Shown here: one piece after another, positions 1-8,674 of the stretch
How the letters are laid out: every line of letters starts with the position of its first letter
Position numbering within the stretch: position 1 is the stretch's first letter
Assembly (NCBI GenBank): GCA_036504595.1
Contig: DASXUX010000097.1
Coordinates: forward strand, 186,001 to 250,000
Direction of reading: 5' to 3'
Origin: DASXUX01 sp036504595
Lineage (GTDB): Bacteria; Planctomycetota; SZUA-567; H5-PLA8
DNA length: 64,000 nt
The notes under the pieces: model-generated
What the model was told of the DNA's origin: nothing
The model's input: the letters and a program-made list of their open reading frames with translations, nothing else
The model's database searches: none
Translations under genes and position numbers: made by a program

Positions 1-69
1 ATTGACATCACGTACGGGCCGAACGTAAAACACGACGCGCACACGATGTCGGTGATCACGTTGAAGTAA
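1..69 (+). CDS. C-terminal end of an unidentified protein (partial)
   Basis: The first 69 bases read as one open frame of 22 codons ending in TAA and finishing with residues MSVITLK. The start lies outside the window, so no family can be assigned. A heptamer repeat of the AGTGCTG type begins directly after the stop codon, as after many other stops here. The strong ribosome site of the next gene follows about 55 bases later on the same strand, so the two could share a transcript. Confidence 0.5.
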   Translation: MDITYGPNVKHDAHTMSVITLK

Positions 70-100
70 GTGCTGAGTGAAAAGTGCTGAGTGCTGAGTA
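70..100. repeat. AGTGCTG heptamer repeat
   Basis: Three or four imperfect AGTGCTG units begin at the base after the TAA stop at 67-69. The same unit recurs inside the glycosyltransferase gene near 33409-33440. Confidence 0.7.
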
Positions 101-139
101 AGAGATAGCGGGAAACGAAACCTAGAGGAGGAGTGAACG

Positions 140-820
140 ATGGAGCGAAGGGAGATGCTGATGGCGGCTGCTGGAGTGGCCGGGGCGGCGTTGTTGAGCG
201 GGTCGGCTCACGCGGACGACCGGGACAAGAAGAAGATCCAGGTCGATAACGCGGAATTCTACGATTCCAAGGGGAAGTTCAAGGAAGACAAGGCGAAGGA
301 AGTCATCGTCGCGTTGATGAAGTACCATGGCTACCCGGTTTTCGACGGCATCGAAAAGAACCTGTGGGTCTCCGACTACGGCAAGGGCCAATATACGAAG
401 TTCGGGCTCGCGGCGTGGATGATCATGAATAACGAGCAGGACCGTTACATGCTGATGGACATCTATCTGCTTCCCGGTCAGATGCTCCCCGAACACTGGC
501 ACCTCAAGACCGAGAAGAACCCGGCCAAACTGGAAGGTTGGTTGGTGCGCCACGGCGAATCGCACATCGTCGGCGTCGGCGAAGACAACCTGGGCAAAGA
601 CGTGATCATTCCGGCGTGCCACAACAGCGGCAAGACTGAGACGCGGCACGAAGTGGTCGCCAAGCCCGGCATGTTCGTGAAGATGCAGCCGGTGGAATCG
701 AAGCACTGGCAGTGGGCCGGGCCGGAAGGCGCGATCATCACCGAAGTGGCGAACGTTCACGACAACGCGGGCGTGCGGCACACGGATAAGGAAGCCAACG
801 ACTTCTTCTTAAAGGGGTAG
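140..820 (+). CDS. Exported cupin protein related to D-lyxose ketol-isomerase
   Basis: A 226-residue protein with a twin-arginine-like leader (Arg3-Arg4, then a hydrophobic stretch ending near SAHA, residue 25), so probably exported. The core looks like the cupin family that includes D-lyxose isomerase: a metal-site pattern with His119 and His121 (EHWH), Lys123, Glu132 and a late His189. That family isomerises aldoses such as lyxose and mannose using a divalent metal; the substrate here is unknown. The start is fixed by a GGAGGAG ribosome site at about 124-130. The gene ends in a perfect hairpin terminator. Placement beside glycan-degrading genes fits a sugar role. Another cupin activity is possible. 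Confidence 0.65.
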   Translation: MERREMLMAAAGVAGAALLSGSAHADDRDKKKIQVDNAEFYDSKGKFKEDKAKEVIVALMKYHGYPVFDGIEKNLWVSDYGKGQYTKFGLAAWMIMNNEQDRYMLMDIYLLPGQMLPEHWHLKTEKNPAKLEGWLVRHGESHIVGVGEDNLGKDVIIPACHNSGKTETRHEVVAKPGMFVKMQPVESKHWQWAGPEGAIITEVANVHDNAGVRHTDKEANDFFLKG

Positions 821-846
821 GTTGGTACTTGGTGAGTGGTGAGTGG
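821..846. repeat. TTGGTAC/GTGAGTG heptamer repeat after a stop codon
   Basis: The repeat begins directly after the TAG stop at 818-820. The same family recurs near 21076, 22610, 23661, 27731, 41295 and 45059. Confidence 0.7.
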
Positions 847-849
847 GGA

Positions 850-886
850 ACTGAGTTGAGCTGAAGAAGCTCAACTCAGTTTCTTT
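850..886 (+). terminator. Rho-independent terminator
   Basis: A perfect 13-bp stem (850-862 with 868-880, both arms reading ACTGAGTTGAGCT) encloses a GAAGA loop and is followed by TTCTTT. It lies 30 bases past the cupin stop and can also separate this gene from the converging sialidase. Confidence 0.85.
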
Positions 887-914
887 GGCCGCTTCCTTAC
901 GGTCGCGGTTCTTG
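887..914. repeat. 26-bp dispersed element ('EPRP-stop' element), copy 1
   Basis: A variant of the element with core CCGCTCCCTSACGGTCGCGG. It overlaps the 3' end of the sialidase gene and encodes its last residues EPRP and the stop. Other copies lie near 25399, 25826, 25857, 28466, 50068 and 52194. Confidence 0.7.
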
Positions 915-1997
915 TGACTCAAGCCACGCGCGCTTTACGCGGCGGATGCGCAGGCGGTTGAGGCCTCCGACTTTGGAGTCGCCGGCACAGTAGGCGAGCA
1001 GGACGAAATCATCTACGAAATGGATGGCGGTGTAGCAGTACCAGCCGTCTTTGTCGTTCTCGATCAGTTTGCGATTCGTCCACGTGCGGCCGCCGTCGGC
1101 CGAAATTGCGCTGACCAGCGGGGTGCGTTTATTCTTGGGGAATTCGAACTGGCCGGAGTGGTCGTTGAAGATCGTCAGAAGCTTCGAATCGCCGAAGGGC
1201 TTGATGCTGGCGGGGGAGAGAGGCGACTTAAGTTCGGATGCGGAGGGTTCGGTCCAGTTGAGGCCGGCGTCTTTCGATGTGAATCCATACTGGCAACCGC
1301 CATCGGTCCGGGCCCAGCCGAAGAGCGAGCCATCGTCCAGTTCGACAACACCGGGTTCCTGAAGGCCGGCCTTCAGCGTCGCGGGGACGTCCAGGACCGC
1401 GGGAGCCTGCTTCCACGTCTGGCCGTCATCATCGGAATAGAAAAAACAGTCAACGGCGTGCGGGTGGAACTTCCGATCGGGGCTTTTGTGCCAGGCCGCC
1501 GGGAGGAGCAATCTTCCACTGCGAAGCTGCACCAGGCGGTCGTTGTTGACGACGTAGTACTGGGGCTCCGGTGCGATGAGGATCGGGGGCGTCCAGGTCT
1601 TCATTTCATCGGTGGAGACCCGGAAGACGGGGCGGCAGTCGGTCCAACTATTTTTCACCAGATACACGAGCGCAATTTTGCCGCTGGCCAGGCGCAGCAG
1701 CGAGACGCTCATGATGTTCTGCTTACCGTCGTTTTCGATCGCGACTGAAGGGGCGCTCCAGGTGGCGCCTTTGTCGTCGGAATGGACTTCAGCGACACGC
1801 GCGGGGCTTTCGTCGTGGGTGCCGCCGTAGAATTGCGTGTAGAGCAGAACGATGCGGCCGTTCTTGAGTGTGGCAAATGCGCCCTCTGAGTTGCGCGGGT
1901 TGTCTTGGGTGGGTTCGAGGTTGAGCACCACGTCACTATCCGCCGCTGAAACTGCAAGCGCCATGATCACAAGTCCGCCGATGAGAGATCGAAGCAT
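897..1997 (-). CDS. Exported sialidase-like BNR-repeat glycosidase
   Basis: A 366-residue protein with a signal peptide (residues 1-19, ending VSAA). Four Asp-box motifs of the form SxDxGxTW lie near residues 73-80, 188-195, 241-248 and 299-306, the hallmark of the six-bladed sialidase/neuraminidase fold. These enzymes remove sialic acid or related sugars from glycans; many environmental members have other specificities, so the substrate is open. A longer open frame runs upstream to 2198 but would pass through the tRNA gene, so the ATG at 1997 before the signal peptide was chosen. The last four residues and stop come from a dispersed repeat. Confidence 0.8.
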   Translation of the reverse strand: MLRSLIGGLVIMALAVSAADSDVVLNLEPTQDNPRNSEGAFATLKNGRIVLLYTQFYGGTHDESPARVAEVHSDDKGATWSAPSVAIENDGKQNIMSVSLLRLASGKIALVYLVKNSWTDCRPVFRVSTDEMKTWTPPILIAPEPQYYVVNNDRLVQLRSGRLLLPAAWHKSPDRKFHPHAVDCFFYSDDDGQTWKQAPAVLDVPATLKAGLQEPGVVELDDGSLFGWARTDGGCQYGFTSKDAGLNWTEPSASELKSPLSPASIKPFGDSKLLTIFNDHSGQFEFPKNKRTPLVSAISADGGRTWTNRKLIENDKDGWYCYTAIHFVDDFVLLAYCAGDSKVGGLNRLRIRRVKRAWLESQEPRP

Positions 1998-2120
1998 GTT
2001 GGTTTTCCAATTGAGGATTGTGGGAATGTACACCGCAGCTTCCGTGCGCACAAGCGATCGGCGATGGGCGGGCCTTGTTCTGGGGTGCGGCGCATGATAT
2101 GTTTCTGTCAGGCCGAGCGC

Positions 2121-2197
<77 letters not shown>

Positions 2198-2211
2198 TAA
2201 ATCGCCTTGAG

Positions 2212-2249
2212 GTGAAACTCGGGAATGCGAATTACGACGTCCGCATGGA
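2212..2249 (+). repeat. 38-bp direct repeat, left copy
   Basis: This stretch matches 8548-8585 at 36 of 38 positions in the same orientation. It starts 14 bases past the tRNA-Arg CCA. The two copies bracket the block of glycosidase and SGNH genes. In one frame both encode KLGNANYDVRM. Confidence 0.85.
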
Positions 2250-2271
2250 GGGGGCCCATGGCTGTCAAAGC

Positions 2272-2299
2272 AATAGCGCTTCGCCACCGAAGCGCTATT
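2272..2299 (-). terminator. Hairpin terminator overlapping the glycosidase stop
   Basis: A perfect 12-bp inverted repeat (2272-2283 with 2288-2299) surrounds a four-base loop. It overlaps the TAG stop of the glycosidase gene (2295-2297). The T tract is weak, so termination is inferred mainly from the stem and location. Confidence 0.55.
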
Positions 2300-4019
2300 T
2301 TAGCCGCACGACGACAGCCGTGGCTGAGTGCGCTGGGAACTTATGTTTGAACACCGGTCCGGCCACATCAATACAGGAGTCGCGAATCGACACAGTTCCC
2401 GGCTTGTCTTCATTGTTTGAATCCCAGACCGCAAACATGTCCTCCAAGCGGCCCGACTTGGGCTCCGCCGACGTGTTCAAGCAATGCACGTCCGCCTGCG
2501 CGGCGGCCGAGAAACCCGTCAAGCGAATCTCTGCCTCAATGTCGTTATGCAGGTCGCGGTTGATGGCGATCAGGTAAAGTTTCTGCCCGTCCGCAGACAC
2601 GCTGGCGTGTGCGGCCAGCAGTGGAATTCCTTCTTGAGCGGCGATGCGCGTCCAAAGGATGCCATCTTTAGGCCAATCACCGCCGTCTGGCAGCGGAATG
2701 GCGAACGTGCCACTTGTGACGGCCGTAGCAAGCAGCGTATCGCCGAAATAATGCGTCCACAGGAAAAGAGCATAGAACGGCGGGCGAATCGTGATCGCGC
2801 TTTTGTCCGAGTTGGCGAACGAATGTGCGATGAACGTCCAATTGTCGTCGCCTTGCAGGTAGAACAGGTTGGCGTTATCGAGTTTCAGTTCGTCGGCATG
2901 CTCAACCATCATTCCGATCAAGTCCGCATCGTAGACGCCGACGAGTACCGTGTTTTGCGCCTTCGGATCGTAGACATCAAGATGGAAGCCGTTCTCCGTC
3001 AGACAAAGCCGGATCTCGTCGGCGCGTGGCGTCAGCGCCTTCATCTGGCCGCGGAACCAGCACCAATCGGAGAGGCCCTGGTGTGCTCCGGCCATGATCA
3101 TCTTGTAATAAAGTTCCTCAATTCCTTTCTTGTCCAAGTTCTTTATCGCGGCGATGTATCGTTCGTTGCGGGGATAGCCAAATGGATAATAGGCGTGGCA
3201 CACGAAGTAATCCGCGAAGGCACCGCCTTCTTTGATGACCGTGGGGCGCCAGTTCTGATTCTTGGTCGGATAAGCCTCCATGTTCAGCCCGCAACGAATG
3301 CCGGGATCGACCGCTTTCATCGCCGTGACGACGTCTTTAGCTCTGGCGCAATACACCTTCGGATCGCCGTTGAAGCCCGCATCGCGCATGTAATTCTCGT
3401 TGCCGATCTCGAACCACGTCACGCCATACGGCTGGGGATGTCCGTGCTCGGCGCGCAGATTGGCCCAGTAGCCGATGGTTTTGTAGTCTCGTCCGTTTTC
3501 CTTGGAGACGCCGATGGCTTGGTCATGGCGATTTTTCTGCGGATCGCCAGCAGGGATGTTCAGGTATGCGACGAGCGCGGCACATTGCTGCGGATCACGC
3601 GGATTAACGACCAGGTGGCACTTCGAGCCATCCTTCAGCACGCGTGACTGGAAGGCGAGTATCTCGTCGATGCCCATATACTTTTGCCGTGCGCGATCGT
3701 CGGCGCGGCGGGCCATCGGCCCGATGCCGTCTTCCCAGTTCCAGTTCCCGCGGATGAACTTGTAGCGCATGAACGTCGGAGCGAGCTTCTCGACCCATTC
3801 CATCACCTCGGGCCGAAAATCATTCCGGGGGCTGCGCAGGCCGGTCATCAATCCCTGGCCGCCGTGAAAGCACTTGATCTCTGTCCCCAGCAGTTCGCGC
3901 ACGACTTTGCCTTTTGGCTTGCTGGCATCTATCGCGATCACAGCGCTTTCGGATCCCTGCGCGGTCACTGCAACCAAGCCTGCCACGAAGACCATGATTG
4001 CCCGTAGAAGGATGATCAT
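2295..4019 (-). CDS. Exported GH51-like alpha-L-arabinofuranosidase
   Basis: A 574-residue protein with an N-terminal signal peptide (hydrophobic 1-20). The acid/base motif of clan GH-A enzymes is seen as WFEIGNEN (Glu208) and a likely nucleophile as LTENG (Glu342), separated as expected for a TIM barrel followed by a beta-sandwich. The pattern is closest to GH51 alpha-L-arabinofuranosidases, which trim arabinose side chains from hemicellulose or pectin. GH39 or GH79 membership cannot be excluded by eye. It sits in a minus-strand block with another such glycosidase and two SGNH hydrolases, consistent with joint attack on a substituted polysaccharide. Confidence 0.72.
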   Translation of the reverse strand: MIILLRAIMVFVAGLVAVTAQGSESAVIAIDASKPKGKVVRELLGTEIKCFHGGQGLMTGLRSPRNDFRPEVMEWVEKLAPTFMRYKFIRGNWNWEDGIGPMARRADDRARQKYMGIDEILAFQSRVLKDGSKCHLVVNPRDPQQCAALVAYLNIPAGDPQKNRHDQAIGVSKENGRDYKTIGYWANLRAEHGHPQPYGVTWFEIGNENYMRDAGFNGDPKVYCARAKDVVTAMKAVDPGIRCGLNMEAYPTKNQNWRPTVIKEGGAFADYFVCHAYYPFGYPRNERYIAAIKNLDKKGIEELYYKMIMAGAHQGLSDWCWFRGQMKALTPRADEIRLCLTENGFHLDVYDPKAQNTVLVGVYDADLIGMMVEHADELKLDNANLFYLQGDDNWTFIAHSFANSDKSAITIRPPFYALFLWTHYFGDTLLATAVTSGTFAIPLPDGGDWPKDGILWTRIAAQEGIPLLAAHASVSADGQKLYLIAINRDLHNDIEAEIRLTGFSAAAQADVHCLNTSAEPKSGRLEDMFAVWDSNNEDKPGTVSIRDSCIDVAGPVFKHKFPAHSATAVVVRLK

Positions 4020-4221
4020 GCGAACCTGCCTTTACAGCGCCGCGGGTATGCGGCAGCAACGGCTAGACGACGTTAACGGTTTAGTCAGGTTAGTCATTGA
4101 ACACTGGAAATGAATCTAAAAACGGATGCTACATTTGTGGAAGTGACGCGTTCCGGACCGATGGGCAGGAATGATGGCTCCAACTTTGGACCGGCAACGC
4201 GCATGCCTCGGCGCAGGACTT

Positions 4222-5469
4222 TCAGGGCAACGGTTCGATTGAAAGCGTGTGCTGAACCGGCGTCAGCAATTTTGGGAGCGCGTCCATTAATCGCTGCCGC
4301 TGCTCGCAACCGCTCTTTGTGATGGTCTCCAGATTTGGTCCTTGATCCGGCAATAGGCGTCGAATGTTCTCGACGTTATTGAGAAGAGTCACTGTCAGCA
4401 TCGTTTCGAGAGTCTGCTTTTCGAGGACCGCGGCGTGGACTTCTCCAAAGTGCTTGGAGAAGGGATTTTCGGGCACGAAAGCGGCGGCGAGATTCACGCC
4501 CTTTTCGAGATCGGCGGCGGCAAATTCGCGGCTCGACGGTCCCCAAGTCACTTTTGCTTTGCCGGACTTCAGGCCGTGAACGACCAACACGAAACGGTTG
4601 AGATCCTCATTGAAAGGCAGGAATCCCAGCACGCCCGCCGTCGTGGGCGCGTCAGGTTTCTTTGGGTCGCCTTCAAAGCAGAAGGGGTAGCGGGTGCTTT
4701 CGACCTGAAGCGTTCCTTTGTCGAAAGAAAGAACCGTGTGACCCGAAGTGGCGGTCGCTTTGTTCGCGGCGAGGTCTACGTTGATCGTGCCGATGTCGCC
4801 ATCGCACCCTATGGCTCGGAGAAAGGCGTAGGCAATCATGAGATGGCCGCTCGGCCCCACGTGAACCCCGTCGCCGCCGAAATTGTACTGCGCGCCGCAA
4901 GCGGCTTTGCCTTTAGCGATGGCGTCGCGCATGCAGGCTTGGACGTCCGCGAACACGAGCCCTTGCTGCTGAGCGACGTCGCGGGAAATGTCGCCGAGGG
5001 ACGCCAACGTCGTATTGTACATTCTGGTGTCATCGAGTTTGTTCACCCATTCGACGCAACTCGGCGAACCGACCACGATGGTTCTGACACCAATTCGCTT
5101 TAACTCGGCAATCGACTGGTTCGTACCTTTGCGGAAGTTCGTGGCGCGCTCGTCATTAAGCGGCCTGTATTGCCCGTCGTTCATCCCGAACATCATGGTC
5201 GCAACAGTAGGACGGAAGAGTTCGAGATTTCCTGGCGTGCGTTTGCCCAGCACATAGGCCGCGGCGCCGCCCTGGCCAAATTGCAGCGTGCCGACACGCG
5301 GCACCGGCTGGCACATCAAGAGATAGTCTTCGATGAAGACCGAGTAGATCTTCTGTTCCGTGATGGAGTCGCCACACACCGCAACGAGGTCGCCCGGTTT
5401 GAGCAGGGACTCGGCGGAAATTCCGGCGACGGATAGAAAGAGCACGCTGCTCAAGAGGATGGTTTTCAT
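4222..5469 (-). CDS. Exported SGNH/GDSL hydrolase
   Basis: A 415-residue protein with a signal peptide (1-19). All SGNH blocks are visible: GDSIT with Ser35, GMND with Asn97, and DGVH with Asp200 and His203. SGNH enzymes are esterases or lipases, and in glycan clusters are often carbohydrate deacetylases. The ATG at 5467-5469 overlaps the TGA of the upstream paralogue (ATGA), implying translational coupling, so a start nine codons further upstream was rejected. The C-terminal half (residues 230-415) is conserved in the neighbour and may be a separate beta domain. Confidence 0.8.
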   Translation of the reverse strand: MKTILLSSVLFLSVAGISAESLLKPGDLVAVCGDSITEQKIYSVFIEDYLLMCQPVPRVGTLQFGQGGAAAYVLGKRTPGNLELFRPTVATMMFGMNDGQYRPLNDERATNFRKGTNQSIAELKRIGVRTIVVGSPSCVEWVNKLDDTRMYNTTLASLGDISRDVAQQQGLVFADVQACMRDAIAKGKAACGAQYNFGGDGVHVGPSGHLMIAYAFLRAIGCDGDIGTINVDLAANKATATSGHTVLSFDKGTLQVESTRYPFCFEGDPKKPDAPTTAGVLGFLPFNEDLNRFVLVVHGLKSGKAKVTWGPSSREFAAADLEKGVNLAAAFVPENPFSKHFGEVHAAVLEKQTLETMLTVTLLNNVENIRRLLPDQGPNLETITKSGCEQRQRLMDALPKLLTPVQHTLSIEPLP

Positions 5470-6731
5470 GGGATCGCTTCGATTTTGAGAGTGCACCGAA
5501 CAGGGATCACCAGTGCCGCAGCTTTGTCGGCTTTGGTTTTGTTCTGCTGCAGAGCTGCGCGCGCCAGCCCATCAACGGCATCCGGATGGTCTGGCGCCAA
5601 TTTCCTGAAAACGCCGAGGTTGTGGAAAACCGTCTCGCAAAGGTACGGCTCGTGTTCTTGCTGATCTCGAACCGCGCTGTTTACCTTCCTGAACTGCGTG
5701 TCGAAGGGCGTATGCGCCGCGAAGGCGGCGGCGAGGTTGACGCCTTTGGCCAGATCGTCCGCGGCGAAATCGCGGCTTTCGGTTCCCCAAGTGACTTTGG
5801 CTTTGGCGGCCGCCAGACCTTTCACGACGAGCATGTACCGGTTGAGGTCTTCATTGAACGGGAAGAACTGAATGATGCCGCTGGAGGACTCGGGATTGGC
5901 TGGCTCGCCGAAGAAGCAGAATGGATATCGCGTGCTTTCCAGTTCCACCGTGTTGTTCTCAAAAGACAGAATCTTCTGCCCGGCCGTGCCCTCCGCTTTC
6001 TTGGCCGCTAGATCGACAGTAAGCGTTCCAATGGCGCCGCCGCAGCCCAACGACTTGAGAAATGCGTAGGCGATGATGAGCTGGCCGTTGGAGCCCGGAT
6101 GAATGCCGTCCGTCCCCACGAAGGCGTACTTCTCGCCGAACGCGGCTTTCGCCTTCGGCATGATGTCAGACATCAATTGATAGATATCGGCAAAGGGCAC
6201 GCCTTCTTTTTCGACGATAGGTTTGTCCACATCGCGGAGGATGGCGAGGTTCTTGTTGCAGAAGGCGGCTTCGGCGGGATTGTTGTTGTAGTAGAACGAA
6301 TCGACGCAGTTGGCGGAACCGACGATGATCGTTCGCACGCCAATTTTCTTTAGATCCGCGATGGTCTTCGCAACATAGAGTTTGTGATGCAGGAAGTTGC
6401 CGACCGGATTCTTGCCGTTGACCTCCTCAACGCCGTGATAAATGAGGGCCACCGTGGGACGATAGGGCGCGCAGTCACTTTCGATGCGCTTCATGAAGCG
6501 TTCCAGCCCTTCGCGATCCTGGCCCAATTGCAGAACCTGTACGCCTGGAAGCGGCTGGCACATCAGCAGATAGTCGGCGATGTAGTTTGCGGTCGTAAAT
6601 GGGCTGTGCGGCGAGGTATCTCCGGCGACCAGGATGACATCGTTAGGCTGCAATTCTGCCTGCGCGGGCATTGTGAAGCAGAACAACCCGAGAGAAACAC
6701 AAAGCAAAACAGTTGAGCGGGCGCGAACCAT
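5466..6731 (-). CDS. Exported SGNH-fold paralogue with degenerate active site
   Basis: A 421-residue paralogue of the downstream SGNH hydrolase, with shared segments such as DYLLMCQPLP and KKIGVRT. It has a signal peptide (1-25) and a GGAAGGA ribosome site. The nucleophile block reads GDT (Thr39) rather than GDS and the GxND block is replaced by YHGVE, while the Asp-His block (DGIH, Asp208/His211) remains. It is therefore probably not a standard serine esterase. It may be a binding subunit or have altered chemistry. An open frame continues 56 codons further upstream, but no signal peptide or ribosome site supports that start. Confidence 0.72.
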   Translation of the reverse strand: MVRARSTVLLCVSLGLFCFTMPAQAELQPNDVILVAGDTSPHSPFTTANYIADYLLMCQPLPGVQVLQLGQDREGLERFMKRIESDCAPYRPTVALIYHGVEEVNGKNPVGNFLHHKLYVAKTIADLKKIGVRTIIVGSANCVDSFYYNNNPAEAAFCNKNLAILRDVDKPIVEKEGVPFADIYQLMSDIMPKAKAAFGEKYAFVGTDGIHPGSNGQLIIAYAFLKSLGCGGAIGTLTVDLAAKKAEGTAGQKILSFENNTVELESTRYPFCFFGEPANPESSSGIIQFFPFNEDLNRYMLVVKGLAAAKAKVTWGTESRDFAADDLAKGVNLAAAFAAHTPFDTQFRKVNSAVRDQQEHEPYLCETVFHNLGVFRKLAPDHPDAVDGLARAALQQNKTKADKAAALVIPVRCTLKIEAIP

Positions 6732-6829
6732 ATTCCGAATCCTTCCACTCCGAGACGGCGGGTCTCTGACGCAGGGGCGACGACAGAAATCACAGCGCCA
6801 AATTGCAGACCGCATTCCATGCCGGGCCC

Positions 6830-8350
6830 TTACGGCTCCGGCCACACAACACGAGTTATTGAATACGCCGGAACTTTGATGGCTTCGGCAGGTCTGCAAT
6901 TATCAATGTCTGCCGCCTTGCGTTTCATGTCTGTGAAGTCCGACATCGCGAGAACCTCGATGCTGTGCGGTTTGTCCTCAGCGATGCTTTTGAGCACAAC
7001 TCGGCGCGACTCAGCGGATGCGTTTTGAATAATCAGCGTTGTCTTCTTGCCGCTCCTGAACACAGCGCCTTCGACTTCTCTGTATGAATCTGGCCAGGCA
7101 TTCTTGCCTTCTATCGGCCTGGCGCCGCTGTCCACCATCCGCTGGAAAGTCCCTCCGGCATTTGCGGCCTCGTCAAGCCAGCTCAGCGCGACCGCAATCG
7201 CAGTGGGCTCGTATTTTCCATCCTTCTCGACGAAATAGGTGTGCGGACCTTTTGGGTAGAACGTGAACATGAAGAACAACTGATGCGTCACGGAGGGGAA
7301 CCGCAGATACACCAGCGCCGTCCGGGTGACTAGCTGCAGCGCCATCGCCGGGCTCGTCGGCTCAGGCTTGTTCTGCCAGGTGGTCGCGCCATGCGGGTTC
7401 CATTCTGTAACCCAGATTTCTTTGCTGGGTAGGTGCTTTTCGATGTCGGCGAGCACTCTACCGACACCGGAATCCATGTGTGCCATCAGCGCCTGCAGTC
7501 GCGGAACAGCATTTTTGTCGCTCAGCGCGACCTCATCGGCCCCAGGCTCCCCCAAAACATCAGCTAATCGTGGATACAGATGTACCGTTACAGCATCAAA
7601 CCACGGCTCAGGCTTCAAGTCGGCGTCCCACTGAACCATCCGCTGCTGCCATTTCCCGCGGGCATTTTGAATGTGAAACGCTGCGCCCGCTGCTTGCACC
7701 GCAACCTTCGCTCCTTTCGGCAGGAATGGCTTGATCGCGTCGTAATACTCCTTCATGGTGCGTAGAGCGACGGGCTCATTCGGCCATTTCTCCAGCCCTG
7801 CCGGATCGTTGCCCATGGCGATGTAGAACTCATTGCCGAGTTCAATGCGTGTCGGAACCGCTCCGGCCTGAGCCAAACGTTTGAACCATTGCGCTTGGCT
7901 TTGCACCGTGGACGTTTCCAGATTCGGCACCAGGATAGACTCCGCGCCGAAGGATTCGACGAAGGGCTTGTACTCCTCAGCGGAGATGCCCTTCGGGAAA
8001 CGGCGCGCCATCATGGGCATTACTTTTGCCCAAAAGTGCATGTACTCCGAACTGTCCGGGCGCAGGTGGATCTCGAAAAGGCCCGTTCGCCAGTCGTAAA
8101 AGTTGCTTTGCGAGCCGCCGGGGAAGCGCGTGAGGCCAATATGCATTTTCTTGAGCGCCTCGGTCTTTGCCGGATCACCGATCATGTGTTCGACAAACGG
8201 TTCGACCGACGCGCCGAAGATGCGATCGGGAAGCGGGCGGGGCTCGCCGCTGGCGACGAGGTGCAGGCGGGAGCTATCGTGTGATTCGCCAGCCGCCACG
8301 GCAAGCAGGGGCGCCCACCCGGCGAAAAGGAACGTTAACGTTCTGAGCAT
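6830..8350 (-). CDS. Exported arabinofuranosidase-like glycoside hydrolase
   Basis: A 506-residue protein with a signal peptide (1-20). The acid/base motif is IELGNEF (Glu174) and the nucleophile motif IWVTEWNPHG (Glu316), the clan GH-A layout found in GH51, GH79 and GH39 enzymes. It differs clearly from the other glycosidase in the block, so it probably cuts a different linkage. It is the first gene of the minus-strand run 8350-4222; the gap to the degenerate SGNH gene is about 100 bases. A GAGGA ribosome site precedes the ATG. Substrate is inferred only from fold class. Confidence 0.7.
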   Translation of the reverse strand: MLRTLTFLFAGWAPLLAVAAGESHDSSRLHLVASGEPRPLPDRIFGASVEPFVEHMIGDPAKTEALKKMHIGLTRFPGGSQSNFYDWRTGLFEIHLRPDSSEYMHFWAKVMPMMARRFPKGISAEEYKPFVESFGAESILVPNLETSTVQSQAQWFKRLAQAGAVPTRIELGNEFYIAMGNDPAGLEKWPNEPVALRTMKEYYDAIKPFLPKGAKVAVQAAGAAFHIQNARGKWQQRMVQWDADLKPEPWFDAVTVHLYPRLADVLGEPGADEVALSDKNAVPRLQALMAHMDSGVGRVLADIEKHLPSKEIWVTEWNPHGATTWQNKPEPTSPAMALQLVTRTALVYLRFPSVTHQLFFMFTFYPKGPHTYFVEKDGKYEPTAIAVALSWLDEAANAGGTFQRMVDSGARPIEGKNAWPDSYREVEGAVFRSGKKTTLIIQNASAESRRVVLKSIAEDKPHSIEVLAMSDFTDMKRKAADIDNCRPAEAIKVPAYSITRVVWPEP

Positions 8351-8490
8351 CGGTGATCCTCACAGCGTTCGACTGGGCGCGCAATTATACTGCGCTTCGA
8401 GTCAATGGAACTGGATTTCGCTTCGTGCTCGGAATAAGTAAGAACTGCGCGGGGCACGGGGGAAACACCGTCCTTAAAGGGGCTCCAGAG

Positions 8491-8610
8491 ATGAACGGAA
8501 TTCGTTGGCTGGGCTTGATCCTGGCGATGGCGGCGTTCATCGAGGCGGCGAAACTCGGGAACGCGAATTACGACGTCCGCATGGACGAGGCTCTGCTGCC
8601 AAAGCGATAA
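8491..8610 (+). pseudogene. Small 39-codon ORF with signal-peptide-like start, possibly a gene remnant
   Basis: An ATG preceded by AAGGGG eight bases upstream opens a 39-codon frame beginning with about 20 residues that look like a signal peptide (MNGIRWLGLILAMAAF). It then runs into the 38-bp direct repeat (KLGNANYDVRMD) and stops at TAA 8608-8610. It may be a genuine exported peptide, or the 5' end of a gene truncated when the flanking repeat arrived. Confidence 0.35.
8548..8585 (+). repeat. 38-bp direct repeat, right copy
   Basis: Same orientation as 2212-2249, with two mismatches. It lies within the small ORF at 8491 and just beyond the first gene of the glycosidase block. Confidence 0.85.
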
Positions 8611-8674
8611 CAGTGTTGTTCTCGGCGCAACTTTCGGGAGAGCGCCAGCGGACTTCGCCGTGATCAGCGGGCCT

